DNA of 64,000 nt from Paragonimus westermani (GCA_008508345.1 QNGE01001031.1:130296-194295), one strand, 5' to 3'. Shown: positions 26,801 to 41,800, numbered from the stretch's first letter. The notes: generated by a model from the sequence alone, not told the origin. Made by a program: numbers and translations.

Positions 26801-29800
26801 ATGTCAGTTGGTTATATTGTATTTATCAGTGTACGACCTCTGGACAAATGACGAAACAAAATATGCATGCACAACAGCAAAATCCGAACCCGGGTGGTTG
26901 CATCGAAAAGAACGACATTCTCTAGAAGAGTGATGCCACCTGTAAGTGACTTCTATTTGATCCAGGTGTATCTGTGGCTGAAAAGTACAAGGGTGTCTCC
27001 AAGTGACACAGTGCTTCTTCCTTTGTTGGAATACACCGCTCGAAATATAGAGATCACGGGATGCGCACAGCTGCAACAGCCTTTCGGTATTGCCAGTGCG
27101 CTGTGCCCGGACATCAAACATACCTCTCAGCCGCGTCTACCCCAGAGAAAGGCGAATAAGCTGAGCACTGAAATCGTCCTCTTTTGTGATGATGTCTGAG
27201 TGTTTAGTCTGCTTCCAGAAATCAATGAGCACGCCCGAACAGCTAGTTGATAGAGTGTACGCCGATATGGTGAATATACAGCGCTTCACTGATTTACGTT
27301 GACAAACCTTAAGGGGTATGTTGAGTCTGACAGTGAATAAGCGACTGTTCACTGGAATTGAATCGATCAAACATCGCTATGCCCAGGAACTCAGTGCGAC
27401 CCTACTCCATCTTAACCACGTGGTTCAGCTTCAGCGACACCAGACACCCTGAGAGGTGAGCGCTTGGATTGATAGTTATCCACGGGCAAGGTCTAGTGAA
27501 TAACTGTGTTACAATCATAGACTTACATCGAGAAAACATAGCACAGGTCAAGCTCCAAAAATGAGAATACTTGCCAGAGCCTCTGGCTGACAAACTTATC
27601 GGAGGCTGCGGACAGTGGAAGTGCCAATATTTATCGGTTGTCTTGGCTTTAGAAAACAGTTATCACCCAACGGCATGGGGAAAGCAGAATCCTTGAGAAG
27701 GAAAATAGAAGTCGTGGTGAATGAATAAAGTCACTGTCGGGAGAACGATAATTCCGGCCGTTTATACCACGGAAGGGGACTGACTTGAGGGACCCCAACC
27801 AGAGTCCCTGACTCAAAAATCTGAAGTGCGAGACAACAGGATAAATAGTTTTCTTGAAGAACCTTACCCGGAGCCAACGACTCAAAAGTCCGACCCATTT
27901 GTTAGTTAGGGGCATGTCTAGCACGACGGCGCAGTGAATAAAACACTGATGTCCGATTCTGAGCAATCCTGCGCGCGGCGAATGTATTCGAAGCTATATC
28001 GGACTTTTGGACTACACCGAATGTTTTTCGATCGTACTGGATAACACGGTAGCGGTCACATGCAGCCGTTAGGTGGTCGGAGTCATCTTGGTTTGAGGAT
28101 ATCTGTTCTAACCGTATTCTTCCCGATGCAGAAGAAAGCAATGCCACAACTATAAAAACAATAGTGTTATATGCACATAGAATCGTGCCGCTACTTAAGC
28201 ACTCCTGCGCGATCAGCAGTGCGATATAAAACCCTGTGATATGATTTAACAACAGTCCAAATCTGACCAGAACATGAATGAACCCGGTTGAAAAGTCGCT
28301 ACCTTCCGGAACGAAATCAAAAGCAGGACTTGTGGCACAAGGCAAATCTCAGTTTACTGAATTTCTAATGGTTATTTTATGCATAAGATGCAATAGTAGA
28401 ATGAAGAATTACAACTGATGCCCATGCCTTGGCTTTCGTATTGGTCGGCTCGGCTCCGCTCCTGGCTCGTATGTTTCAACGCGACGCACCGTAACAACTT
28501 GTTTTATTCCAATGGTAGGGCAAAAGTGCTATTCTGATGGGTCACCGCGCTGACATGCCAGTCTGCTCGCGTTCTCGACTATGACTGACTGTGGATTTCT
28601 GCGAATCGCCGGTTGACTTCGTACCGATGTGTTTGTCCAATACAATCTTGTAACATCCTCTTTTTTTCACAACCGATTCCACTCCTGGTTCATGGAACAC
28701 TTCCTTCTTTGTGAGGAAGTGCTCTTCAGGTGGTGTCACTCGTTTTCTCAAATGCACTCGATTCCTCCTGTTCACTATTTCTCGGGAATCTAATACGCAT
28801 GGCTGATAACCATAGTACATCACCACCACTTTTTCTATCCATCGCCATGGGTTCACTGGAACACACTATACCCATACCTTATCAACCACCTGTAGAACCG
28901 GTAGGTAGCGGACTTCTCTATCGTGGTATAGCTTTTGGGTTAGCAGTCGTTATCCTAAATCATCGTGCACTTCGGTTTCGTTCAGCGATTGGGGTTTTAG
29001 CAGTTTTCCTATTGTCAATAGATGTGTGTGTGTCTCCAACATTTTCTAAGCTGAACTGTGGTACACAGTTTCGTTAGGAGTATTTCTTTTCTCCAGTGAC
29101 ATCAAAGGTGGAACAGTTCCAGATAATTGTGCCAATTGCAACAGTCGCTACGCCATTTCGACCGTCGGTTCGGCTGACTGTAGCACGGACTGCTTGTGCT
29201 GTAATCCTCACTTTTCAGGAAACATTTTGATATCAAAGCCAACGAACTGTGGTCCGTTGTCTGAGAAGAAAATACCTCAAACCGGGCTTGAAGTTTACTA
29301 AGGACCGTGCAAGAGGTAGTGGAACGCAGCCATTCCAACTCGCAGAAATCGCTGAAATGGTCTACTGTGAACAAGTATTGTTTACCATTGAGTACAAAGA
29401 TGTCCGCAAATAATATTTGACAGGTCCACTGAGGGATTTGATGTATCAGCATCGTATCCTTGGTTTGCTCCGAATCAACTGTCCGACACGCATTACAGCT
29501 GTGTACGTAGTCCATCATGGAACTCAGCATCTGAGACCAATAGAAAAGCTCCTTTGCCCGGCAGATACAGCTGTTCACTCCCGTACGTCAGGTAGACACA
29601 CTCCACCATCCTCCTTTGAAACGCTCTAGGAATTGCGATTCTTTCTCTTTCGAATATTAAACCGCCTTCCTGGATAAATTGGTCACAGTCATTAAAGAAG
29701 ACTGCTAGTTCCTCGGGAAACTTTTTCTTATCTTGCAGCCATCCGTTTCTAATTGTTTCAGCCAGACGTTGTAACGTAGTCTTGTGTGGTAGCTTCTTTA

Positions 29801-32800
29801 ATGTTTGTGACCAGAGCGATTTCCGTCACAGTGTAATCTATAGTCGCAATAGTGTACAAATGAAGCTCTTCGAAGGGGGGGACCTTTTTCCACAAGCTCT
29901 GGACAACGTGTCAGCTATGTGCATCTGAGTCCTTGGCCTCGGTAGTAACGCGCTTGATTTTATCTGGTGCTATCTGTTGTCCTTCCTCCCATTTCCGCGG
30001 TACTCCATAATGGGTCGACATTCGGATGGGATGCATCATGTCGGGTAGGTTTGGAAGGAACTGACTCAGATAACTGATCATATCATTCAGTAGTGATACT
30101 TGTTTCACATCCTCAGGAGCTGACACCGTGACTATAGCCTCTTTCTTCTCGAGGTTTATTTCGACTCCGTTTGATTTCAGCTAATGTCCGTGAAAAGTGA
30201 CCTCTTTCTGTCGTAAGCCAACTTTGCCACGTAACAGACAAATTCCTCAATTAATGCACCGCTTCGGAAATTCCTCTAGGTTTTCTGTCACGACCCTCTG
30301 TAGTATTTTTTTTATTGACCGTAGCCTTCTGCGGACCGCCGGCTGACTTCGTATCCACGTTTATATCTAATCCAATCTCTTTACAAACCTGACGTAGCAA
30401 TGGCTACTAAGCCTATTAAACAAGACGGAGCGGCGAGGCACGTCAACTGATGTCTTACCTAATTCAGACTTAAAACATAAAGGCCCTGAAGTGCTCAATA
30501 CAACAAACCATTCGAGACGAATGAATCCGATGACGGCGTGTCAAAATTACGACGGACGGCAATGTCGAATGCAAGCAAGCAGCGACTTCTATTTACGAAA
30601 AGCTTTTGTGGACAACGAGCCGGGTGGTGGTGAAACCAGGGATAGTGAAAGAAGAGAGACTCACCGCAACAACATTGATAACAAGTCCGATCTTCCGGTT
30701 CGAGAATTGATTGACAACAGCAGACGTGACAGACACGTGGGCAGCACGGTGGATGAAAACTGGTCCACGAACGGAACGGGTTTGGACATCCCTAAAAACT
30801 GGGCTGCGAGGCTAAAAATAAGCCAGCAATTTAGAAGAAAACACTGCAATTAAACAAAAGTACAGATTAGGCTTCAAATCAGGCCAAACGATAAGACTGG
30901 TGCCGTAGTTTGCTGTGATAAAAATTTGGGAAATTTTACTTCAAAAAGGAATCTATGATCACCTGAAAGACGATCGTTTCAATTCAGGCGATCTGTTAAC
31001 TGCAAGGTATTACGCAGATGATGCTACCAAACCTGGTTTGTGACAACTCGAGCAACGAAGCGATCACATTGATTTGTTCAAGCTCCTAGTTGCAACTTTA
31101 CTTAAAAAGGGTGCAAATATGTGAAACACTACCAACGAACCACTCAGTGGAAAGAGATGTCAGAAAAACCTGTGAATAACAGCCACATGAGTGTAGCAAT
31201 TACGGTCATGCAGAGCGTGAATAAGTATGGTTTATTCACTAGTGAATCGGTATACGTACACACACTCAAACACACGCGCATACTTACGGTGGCCCAACAG
31301 CTGCTCGACGCACAAACGTAATCAATATTTCCTCGTTGGCTAGCAGACGCTGGATTAACCGGAGTCCGGAAGCAGTGGCTCGAAGCATACCAACAGGTGG
31401 GCCGTCGATCAGGGGGAATTCCAGTATACGATGTAGACCGACCTCGAGCAAACCGGTTATCTATGACGCACGGCGGAGAAATGCACGCATAGTAGTTAAC
31501 CACAAACAAACAGAACAAAACATACGGTATCCCCAATGATTCATATGAATGTACAGCTGCTTGATTCAGCGATAAGAAAAGGGTACCGCAAGGCAAGGTT
31601 TGGGATGGGAATGTAGCAAGGTTGACTTAGGCTAACTCAAGAACGCACAATTAGAAAAAAGTGAGACAGTGAGAGAACGAATTTGGTAGGTCTGAGGGGT
31701 ATGAAAAATTGTTAACAATGGACAACACTTCTTACTCTGCCAGGTTCAGCTAGGGCCGGATTAATCAGAACCTCTAGTATTTCAAATAGCTCAGCGATAA
31801 AAAATGGAATATCAACCACACAGACGTGGGTTCCAAGCCCAAGTTACTCTAAATACTCCCGTCAGGTGTGAGCAATATGACAGTGACCAGCCCACCTGCG
31901 CATGGCAACAAACGTCATGCGGCACAAAGGCTGAAAACCTCACCTCGCTAACGAAGACATCCTGAGCCGGAGGCCAGAAAGTTCAGTCGCAAAAACGTAT
32001 CCCGATAGCCGCGATTTCGGAAGAAAAACAGCCAACGGAACACTGTCTACACAAATGATAGCAAGAGAGTCACTGAAAGGCTTATAAGCCACAATGAAAT
32101 TGTTAGGAAAGGACATCATCAAAATAACCTAATCAGGTCATCGGTGACGGCTGACGAAATCGTTCATCATAACAAGCTAATCGAGTCATCCGTGACGGCT
32201 GACGAAATCGTTCATCAACCAAACACTAGCGTGCAAAGTTTTCCAGTTGAACCAACCGGGATGGCGCGTGAAGGTGGGCGTCGGTATAGTGCTAACTCGA
32301 TGAACTACTCAGAGTACAACGACTATGGAACTGACCATACTAAGCCACCTAACCGCGAAGTGGCCTAAACTACTGGACATTGGTCCAACATGTAGTTGGC
32401 TACATTGGGCGACTAACTCATGATACATATTCGTATGCAATTCACTTATTTGTCGAACTGATGATCAGCATTACAGCGTGTTTTCTACGCAGTTTTGTTC
32501 TTCCTGACTCCGCGCTAGTAGACTGGGTGAAACCGTACAACAAGGGTCCGAGTACAGCATCCAAGCCAGGATAGAACGTTTTAACAAGAAGGCGCGTTAC
32601 TTCAGAAATGCGAAAATTAAACGGTTCGGCCAAGAAATCTACCAAGGAAACTCACAGCTCGAAATAAGGACGAATCGGAAAGCAGCTGCGTGATCAGCAT
32701 GAAACCAGGGTCGATTTGAGGCCAACCAACTGGCACACGCAGTTGATTCAGCATCTCCGTGATTGTTGTCCGGAAGCGTGTCTGATTCCCTTGTCCAGAG

Positions 32801-35800
32801 GACAGCTCCCACAGCGTGTTCAACAGAAGTGATGCCCAGTCCGAGGATGACGTTGATGACAGGGTGGGATCACGGAACATAGCCAACTTGCTAACCGTGG
32901 CTGTCGTTTTATCGACAGGCTGTAATTCTCGTCCATCGGATCTTGTACTTCGACTATCAGTGTCTGTAACCGCCGCAGCTACCGCATCCAGACGACGGAT
33001 AAACTGGCCCACCAGACCATCGAACAGAACAAGACAGGAGGCGGCAATGTCCCACTACAGAGAAACCAGAGTAAAAAAACGTACATCAAAGGGAAATCGT
33101 ATGACAGAGTTGACACACCGAGGAGAACTTCTACTTACACGCTCGTTATGGTCTCGGTAGACCCGCATGGTGTGTTTCAGAAACACTGTGTTGGTCAAAA
33201 ACGAAACCAACGGAATCAGTGCATGTCCCTGTTGCAACGCGCTCTCGTCTTGGACGGAATCGCGAGGAACATCCGGAGACAATCGCGTAGTATTGCTACC
33301 ATTCCAAAGACTGTGTATTAACTGGGGTGCGAGGACAGTGACGAAAGACAAGAATGCACGCGTGATCGGGTATTCCTCAGCACGTGGTTCCACCTCGTCC
33401 ATTTCCGTCTGAAATTCGCGGAAAACATGGAAAAAATGTACAACCATCTAGAAACTGTCAGTACCACGTGCCAATTCGGAACAAATCTGATCGGCTACCA
33501 GCTATATAATATGCGATTGCACATGTGCGCATGGAACCATGCGGACAGGCGTGAAGAAAACTGAGAAGATATCTCAAAAGGAGAATGGTATAGACAAGAG
33601 AGAAAACAAGGATTGATATATGCAAACCCGAACAGTGTAAAGTATGGTAAGTAGCACATGCTCAGTGCCAAAAATTTGTCGGAAGCACACAACCCGTTTT
33701 GTGGTTGTTGTCACTCGCTGGGTGTGTGTACCCGGTGAACTTCGACCATACACTCTACTATAGGAACGGCAAATGCCGGAAGTTGTAGACGCTATTCTAA
33801 CCAACAAACACTACTTACCCCATTACACTTCATGAAATCATAATGTCATCCAGCAGCTTGGAGTCAGTTGAGTTTCTGTACAATCCCAGCAAGCATTCTC
33901 AACGGTGGCACAGACTCCGCTGAGTCTGAGACACACGGCATAACTAACTGGCCAATGAGTTAGTATCTACAGTCGAACCATGTAACCATGTGACCAGAAA
34001 TTGAACCTGTAGCCTATTTTGAGTCCCGAGTAGAACAATTCCCACATTATCAGCATACCGTTCCGGGAATCACTCTGGATCATTCAGACGTGTAACAACA
34101 AAAAAAACGTTATAACTAAGTATCGAAATTACGGCATCAGAATTGAGGGTTGACGGCCCCATTGACTAGGGCGAGGTAGGCAGACTTTATTCACCCACAA
34201 ACGGTTCACAGTGAATAAGAATATGAACTTGACCTCTCTTTGATATGAGAAAGTTGGAACAGTATCAGGCCAAGTGAAAGCCGAGCAGTAAGGATACCCG
34301 AACCGTTTAAATATGAAACTAATGACAGGTTTGAAACAATGCCTGAATAATATAAACAGGCACGCTTTTATCTGCCGTGAGTTATAAAAAGTATGCACGG
34401 AAAATCACGGAAGTGGTGGATATTTTAAGGGTCTAGAGTGGTAAAACAAAGGGTGAACATTACATTTGGAGGAGGATCGAAGGATCACAGGACGTGCGGT
34501 GAAGAGATGCAGAAATTTCACCGTAGTCAGAGGACTTTCACGTCTCAACAGGGACACGTATTGTTGCAACGTTACCTGGAATAAGATAAACTTAAGGAAA
34601 AACCTCCCTAATTTGAGTACCCATAACAAGTGAAACAACGTGGGCTCAGACCATCTTTACAGATTAGATGTGCAGAAGTTCGACGAGGAGGACGAAGAAA
34701 GCAAAGTGGAATCTCAGAAAGCCAAACAACATCAACTTCACAGCCGAGTAAAAGGAGGTTCAGCTGAGAGTGGCAAAGCTGCCACGTCAAATGCGAAAGG
34801 GGGAATAAGAAGACAACCATACCTTGTAACACACACCAGAGCCAATAGAGAAACTCAGCGATAACGTCAATGAGGCTGAATCATATGGCCACGCACTCAT
34901 CTGATTCGGATATATCCAAAGATGTTAGCAGGCCGATAATACGTAAAACGGCAGCAAATGATTCGTAATGTGAAAGCCGAGCAATGAGCATACGAGACAA
35001 CTTGAAACACACTACAAAGTGACAGACCTAGTTGTTACAAACAAAACTGAGTGCTGAAGAATGTCAAGAAAATCCGGCGAACAAAATAAAACCGTCCACA
35101 ACTATAACAAAAAGACTCACGTGTAACCCGCATGGGATTGGCGTACGCGAACCAGGTCGGTGATGGAGAATCGGCAAAAGCTACGAAGAAGCCCAGAGAA
35201 GAACAGCATTTGGAGCGCAGGCAGAGAGAAAAATACCCGATAGGAAAACAAACACACGTTAGCTGCGAGGACATGGGGTACAACAGTTATCAAGGGCAAT
35301 CCAGAGTACGTATTGGTAATCCGATTAGGGTCTTTAAAAAAGAACAACGGATCTGGAAAGCAACTTAGTGGATTGGAGGTAAATCAAACTCCAAAGAATC
35401 TAGGAGTCTGAGCGAACAAAAGACTGAGGCATACAGGAACGTCTTTGTATCGAACAACGGTCTATACGCGGGGAAAAAATGAGGAGTTGAGAAGCTACAC
35501 CGTGAAAACAGGTTTTCAGCGTCAGTCTTTTCGGCATAGGTGCCAATCCGAGTAATGCATCCAAACTGTACTGTACTGTGCACTTATGACTACATAGACA
35601 CGGGTTCGACTTACATCGGAGGTGATCACATGACGCCAAATAGAGGCCGCGATGGAGACAGAACGAGAAAGAGAAGTGAGCACGTGAATCAGATCGGCCT
35701 TAAGCACCAAGGGAATCGAGCAAGTCAACAGTCCCAAACAAGTGGGAACGGTCTGCCAGTTGGTATTGGAAGCAAAAAGCGAACGAGCGACTGGATCCTG

Positions 35801-38800
35801 GACGATAAAGAATGGAAGCAAACGAGGAAGGAACACAACGAAAATGAGAAAACAGACACAGTTTGAAAATATAAAAGACAGGTAAGGAAAACAAATAAAA
35901 CAGACATGGTGTGTTCTCACCATTCGAGCGATTCGTGCAACCAGACGCAAAACGACCTGAAGTCCGGCTTGTTCTTCTGGTTGGATGGCGCATGCTACAC
36001 CGCCCGCGACATTCAAAACGGAAGCTGAGCCAGTAACAGTGAGATTCGAGCCTCCCGTGTTCGTGACATTATACAGATGTGGGTAGATTTGATGATGCGC
36101 AACCTGACCAGAGGGTTGGGAGGAAGCAGCCACTGGGGCCGACGCGGTCTGTTTCATGTGACTTAGATACTGACGGAAGCTTGCAAAAAAGTGATCCCAC
36201 GACGCCAGTGAGGCCGTGCGACCTGAAAGCAAGAAAAGAGGGAATATGTACGATCACCAATAAACACTGACGGTGAGGCAACTTCGAATGGTACATCAGG
36301 TCCACACGATTTTGCCTCTTGGATTGTCCACATCACGGGGCATGTAAAGGTGCAAGCCAACTACTTTTAAGAGACAATGATCACAGAGTTTGCATCTAGA
36401 TCGAAATTGATTTGATACACGTTGTACATTTAGGACTATGTATGAACCAGTGCTCTGCTTTACTGTTCGGCCTACGGCTACGTTTGTTTGCATTGCCCCG
36501 CGGTTTGTTTCTTGAAACAAACTTACAAACGCAGAAGGTGTCCCTAAATGGTTAAGGCAACTGATGGTATAACAATCCCAAGCCGGTGAACCCATGGCCT
36601 GAAATTTCACATCGTGAACTGGTAGAAATGTTGTGACAATCGGTTTCCAAGTTGACCCACTCAACTTATTCACAATACTGTCACGCAATGGGAACCCGGA
36701 GTTATTTGCACTTAGCATAGTTATGCTGATCAGACTTCACCAACCGGCATTGCGTGTATAATGACGTGTGAAGCAGCTCATCTGGTTGTCGTGGTGTTGA
36801 TGGCATAATACTTGGTGGCAAGGTATGTGTACACACTCTTTATTTCTTCGTTCTGCTTTAATAAATGGTATGCGTTACCTCATAATGATTGTCCTTTCGA
36901 GCAAATGACAAACTTCGATCTTCTGGTAAGAACCTCGGAATTATTTTGTACAATAATGTAAGATGGTTATTTCATGTTATTGACGTTTCCACGGAAGTCA
37001 GAAAGCGATCGCATTAGGTCAAACATTAAAAGTCTCATTCCATCGTACAGCAGCACAGTAGTCGGTTTTCTAGCACAAGCGTGCCTTACTGGACGTACCG
37101 TCCGGTAGTGGTTTTCCAGGATTCGTTGCAACAATGTGTAATTTCCACTAGAGGGTGAAAATATCTACAATGCTATGATGGAAGTTCCCACAGAGAACTC
37201 GTTGATTTTAGAGCTTCTGAACCCTTTAGAACGTGCGAAAATGCAGCACATAGAATTTTAACCGACAACTCGCCCTCTCACGTCGATTCCCTTTAAAGGT
37301 GATTCTACATTAACAGCAGTACATTAGTGATTTGCGCTGCTGCTTATCTGCCATACAACCATGAAGAAAAGAGAAAGCCCTAAACAATAAATAAAACGCA
37401 TGGAAAGGGACGGGTCCTAACTAACAAGAAAAACTACGCCTATACTCAAACACTAACAGCAAAGTACCTACAGCTTGGAGAAAAACAACCGAGCTATAAC
37501 TGGCAAAGAGAGCGTTCTTACGGCTTTCGTTGAGCCGCGTCACCAGGTACGTTTGCCTCAGAGACAACTCTCCCAGTCAACAGCAGCATTAAAGCCATCG
37601 AGCCCGATTAGCCGCCGTCTCACCAAACGTCTCCAGCCACCGACTCAGTGAGTTGCAAAGACCCCAGTCCGTAAAAGGAACCTGGACCACACTCAACAGT
37701 CCCCCAGTGAACTACAACATTTCAGTATGCCAGATCGTTATCTGTCCATTTCGCACTTTAGGCCAGTCGGCTGCGACATAGGCAAAAAGTGTTCTGTGTG
37801 AAAAATGACTAGCCGGCACTCTTACATACGTGAACGTACTCCCATACATATAGCTAAATCCAGGCGCCTGAATCTAACTGCACGCATTCGTTTTTATTTC
37901 TCTTCTGTTGTTTTTTACTCGGTTCGACGACAAGACGAATAGGTTGTTTGTGGCTGAAGTATCCACGAGCCTGAGTCAGCAATCGTTATCAAGTCAAACT
38001 GAATAGGGCCGCTCATTTTATTGTGTCTGAATTTTATTATTGAGTCCTAACGTTCAATCGACCAGTAACACTATTGTTTTGCGACTGTGAATCAACTGGT
38101 CCTCAGTCGCCGAAATACTACGCAAAAAACTGAAAATTCATCACTCGTATTGTTGATTTAACCTGACTGGCTTGAACAGGCAACACGAAATAATTAAACA
38201 CATCAATCCGAAGAAGGCGGCCAGGCGATGTTCGAGAAGCTTTGAACCTTTAGCAAAAGCCAATTTAGAGTGATGATTGACAAAATATAAATTTTGAGGA
38301 CACCTTAACGACAGATCAAAGCAGCAAGTGGGAAAGGGAACGAAAATTGTTTTACTAAGTGATCAACGCAAGCAGTCACGTTTAGAGCTCCTCTAGACAT
38401 ACCAACAAGGTGATATTATCAATACGATATGCATACTTGATGCAAATCAGCAACAATTATCAGGAAACCCAAAGCCCATATGAAAATTCCGTGTCATATC
38501 CCGGTCCTCAATCCGAATTGTACACAAACAGTGCATAAACGGTATACTGAATTGAGAACACGGCGGATGTGGTGTTAAAGACACCCAAATTAGATGAATA
38601 CACTGAACACCCCTAATAGATTCACAGATGTGCCGTCAGCAACATAAAGGACTAGTGATATTAACTGGGTAAGTAGGATGGGTAACGACTCGAAGTGGCT
38701 CACACACAATAACGGAAATACAATCACAATAACAGTAAACAAAAATTGACCCGTATAAGGAGTGTCCAACACAGACCAGCATTATCACTTAAACGACTGT

Positions 38801-41800
38801 TTGCAAATGAAACAAGTAAACCAGTGGCATCTACATGCATGAGATCAGCCAGCTTCCCATCTGACCGAAATTACACCCTGAATGCGCACTTTAAGGTGTT
38901 GTTCGTCGCATACGGTTTCACAAACAAGTGGCTGTGTACTTCTAGTCAACACTGCTCAAAGTGGAGAACATTAAATACGCCTGACAGATTCCAAGACTAC
39001 AAAGTTGATCCGAACTCGTTCCACTGAGAGGCAGTCCCAAGGATTACGAGAAATCCGTAGACCAGTGAAACTAGTGGATTAGGAATGTTTAATTCCGGTA
39101 CATGCCTCATTGAACCGTGAACAAGAGCGCAAACTGAACAGCCACCAAGCTGAGAAACCAAATGTACGTACCTGGATTGTTAGCATTGGCTTTCAGAAGA
39201 CTGAAGCACAATCCGGCCGAACTCCTCGACCCAATCAAGCCATGAAGCATTCGCAAGTACGGGATAAACAGATTAGACGTTGAAACCATGTCACCCACGG
39301 AACGTACGAACCGAAACAGAGAAGCCTGGTAAGCGAACACGGAACAGTGGATTGTAAAATTAGTGAATGGTCGAATACACTAATATATGACACGCTAAGC
39401 CAAGGTCTGGGTTTCGCATCACAGCATTTTCACCAACATGTGGCACATAAGGGGTCACATATGGGCTACATGCTGTCAGGCTGTCCAAATTAATGAAGGA
39501 AAAATAGAGATGAGCAGTGTTCGAACGTGCAACTGTGTAATTCTCACGTGACATCGTTACCACTTAACCACCATTAGCCCAGTGTGTTCTAACTGTTTGT
39601 GAAGATTACGCGCGCGCGCGCACAACACTGATGCTTGCTGACTGGAAGTAAGATAAATTACATAGATTCGGGTAAATTCTCGGTAGGTTGCCATAAATCG
39701 GATCAGAAGTAGCTCAAACATCTCGCATTCGAACGCGCACGATCATGTCGAGTTTGCCGAATCTCGTTGTGAGAAAAGTTATGCTTCCCTATATAGTTCA
39801 AAGTTTTACAATATATCGGTAGATAAGGTAAGATTAGCAACAGTCAGATAGTAATCCACAAACTTCGAGTTATTAGTTTTTTGTTCAGATCTAATCACTC
39901 GTGAAAATAGTTAAAGGTTCCAGCAGTTGATACTTTACTCACCGGAAAGGTTTGGCTAAAAAAGGGTATTTCATACGATAAGTCTGCTACACTTGGTCAC
40001 AATGAACCACATTTCAGAGATAACACTAATCTCAACTTAGCTTGATTGGAAAAGTATTTTAAATCTGTCCGCTATTATATGCTAGCATTTCTTCCCTCAG
40101 AACAACGAAAATCAAGCAAACAATGGTATCATCTTTTTCCTGGAGGTTGTCTGCTATATTTCTACATCCAAATGACCGTGAAACCATTTTAAATCACATT
40201 CCTAACTTTCGGGATCAGCTAAAAGCGTCAGAAAAAATTCACACGTTCCTAGAACGACATCCATGAATAGACACCTTGAGAAGATATACTTCGTGCAATG
40301 GCGTACAGATTGAGCCCCCAATTTCACGGTGGGATAGTCGAGAGGAAAGTTGAATGTAAAGCACCTGTGAAGGAACAAAACTGAAGGCAACCGAACATCG
40401 TGATGATTTAGAGCGGTAAACTCTGAGGACAAATGTAATTCTTTAGGAAATTGTAAACACCAGCGCAAAATCACATTTCATATGCGAAAACGAGGCTAGA
40501 AAGCATCATTACCTCAGAAGACATAAAAATTGATTGAAGTGTGGTCAGAAATAGAAGCAGAAGATAACAGAAGCATATTTTCAACCAGTTTTCGTTAATC
40601 TGAAGACCTTACTCTGTACTGATTTGGCAATAATGCAAGGGAAGTGGATCAAAAGATCAGATTACAAAAACACAAGTTAAAGTTTGAAAATAACGCCTGC
40701 AAGAGCATTTCAACTAATATCAGTACGTCGTCGAACCACTTGTAAAACCAACATTTGCAAATACATGCAGGATAGGTGTTGACCGAGATGCACTGCCACC
40801 TCCGAGGCTTACAAGCGGCATCACGCTACGTCTGGTTGCCTTACAGTTTTTCCCTCCAACCATCAGCAGTCCCTTTGAACAGTGCACGGTATGACAGATG
40901 ATCATAGGCATACAAAGTGCACGACTCAACCAACAGAGTGGGCATTTTCATTACTACCATTATCAATCACGAAATTACACATTGCCCAAATACAAAAAGA
41001 CGGAATAGCGCGCTGTTGCCCACACAATCAACCGAGTTGACACAGGTTAACCGACAAAGGCACCGACAGTAAAACGCTGGTAAGTAATACGCATCCGCTA
41101 GGCCAATCGGCCAGATATCCGATCCGTGGAGGAAACCGAATGTGCATGCAATCTAACCCCCCCCCCCTTAATCCCCAATCGAAACAGGCACACAACACTA
41201 ACAAATCGGTGTACTACGCCAAGACTCCTGTGGCACAGGCAGTCCGAAAGGGCACGTCGCACAATCGGGTCACAGAACATCCTTCTAATCAAAAATTATC
41301 ACGACCGTAGAATGGTAAAAGTACTAATAATACAATGCCTTTCGTAAGGTGGATATATGACCGATACACCTACGATCATTTTGGGAATCCGTCTGTTCTA
41401 GGGTTTGGTTCTCCGTGTACTTCGCACCGAGACTCGTGGATACCCCATATGTGACTGTCACATTACACTTTGACACCAGTTAAAGACTGCAATGGTTGCT
41501 GGTAAACGCCGATAACAAACCAGTTAGTCAGTCTTCCATATAGGAAGAAGGTGTGGCGAATCTGTAAAACAATCTCATCAGCATCAAAAGAAGGATATAT
41601 AAAGGATATCCAGACCAGGAGATTTATTACCGTTCAGTAATTTACGCAGTAGAGAGCGATTTTCGATTATAACCAAGCACACTATTCGCACAGTCTACAG
41701 CTGAACAACTGGGCTCAAGCCAGCTAAATTGGTTTCAAAGTGCTCCGTCCATCTGTTAGGGTGTGGCGACAAACTGTGGGTTCGTGAGTCACCTTTCCAA

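Noticed and set aside
30491..30853. 120-codon plus-strand frame as a gene
   Set aside because: Composition is hydrophilic without a domain, splice context or homologous copy. It is treated as unassigned.
35522..36232. Single 236-codon protein
   Set aside because: It is two NUP205 exons read through a 123-nt in-frame intron; the intron part is low-quality and flanked by good GT-AG sites.
39360..39563. tRNA-derived SINE suggested by GGTTAAGTGGTAACG and GTTCGAAC on the minus strand
   Set aside because: The boxes are degenerate, there is no acceptor pairing, and no second copy is seen in the window.
41157..41167. Poly-C tract as a regulatory or quadruplex element
   Set aside because: It is a single 11-nt homopolymer with no other G/C runs nearby, and is more likely a simple repeat.
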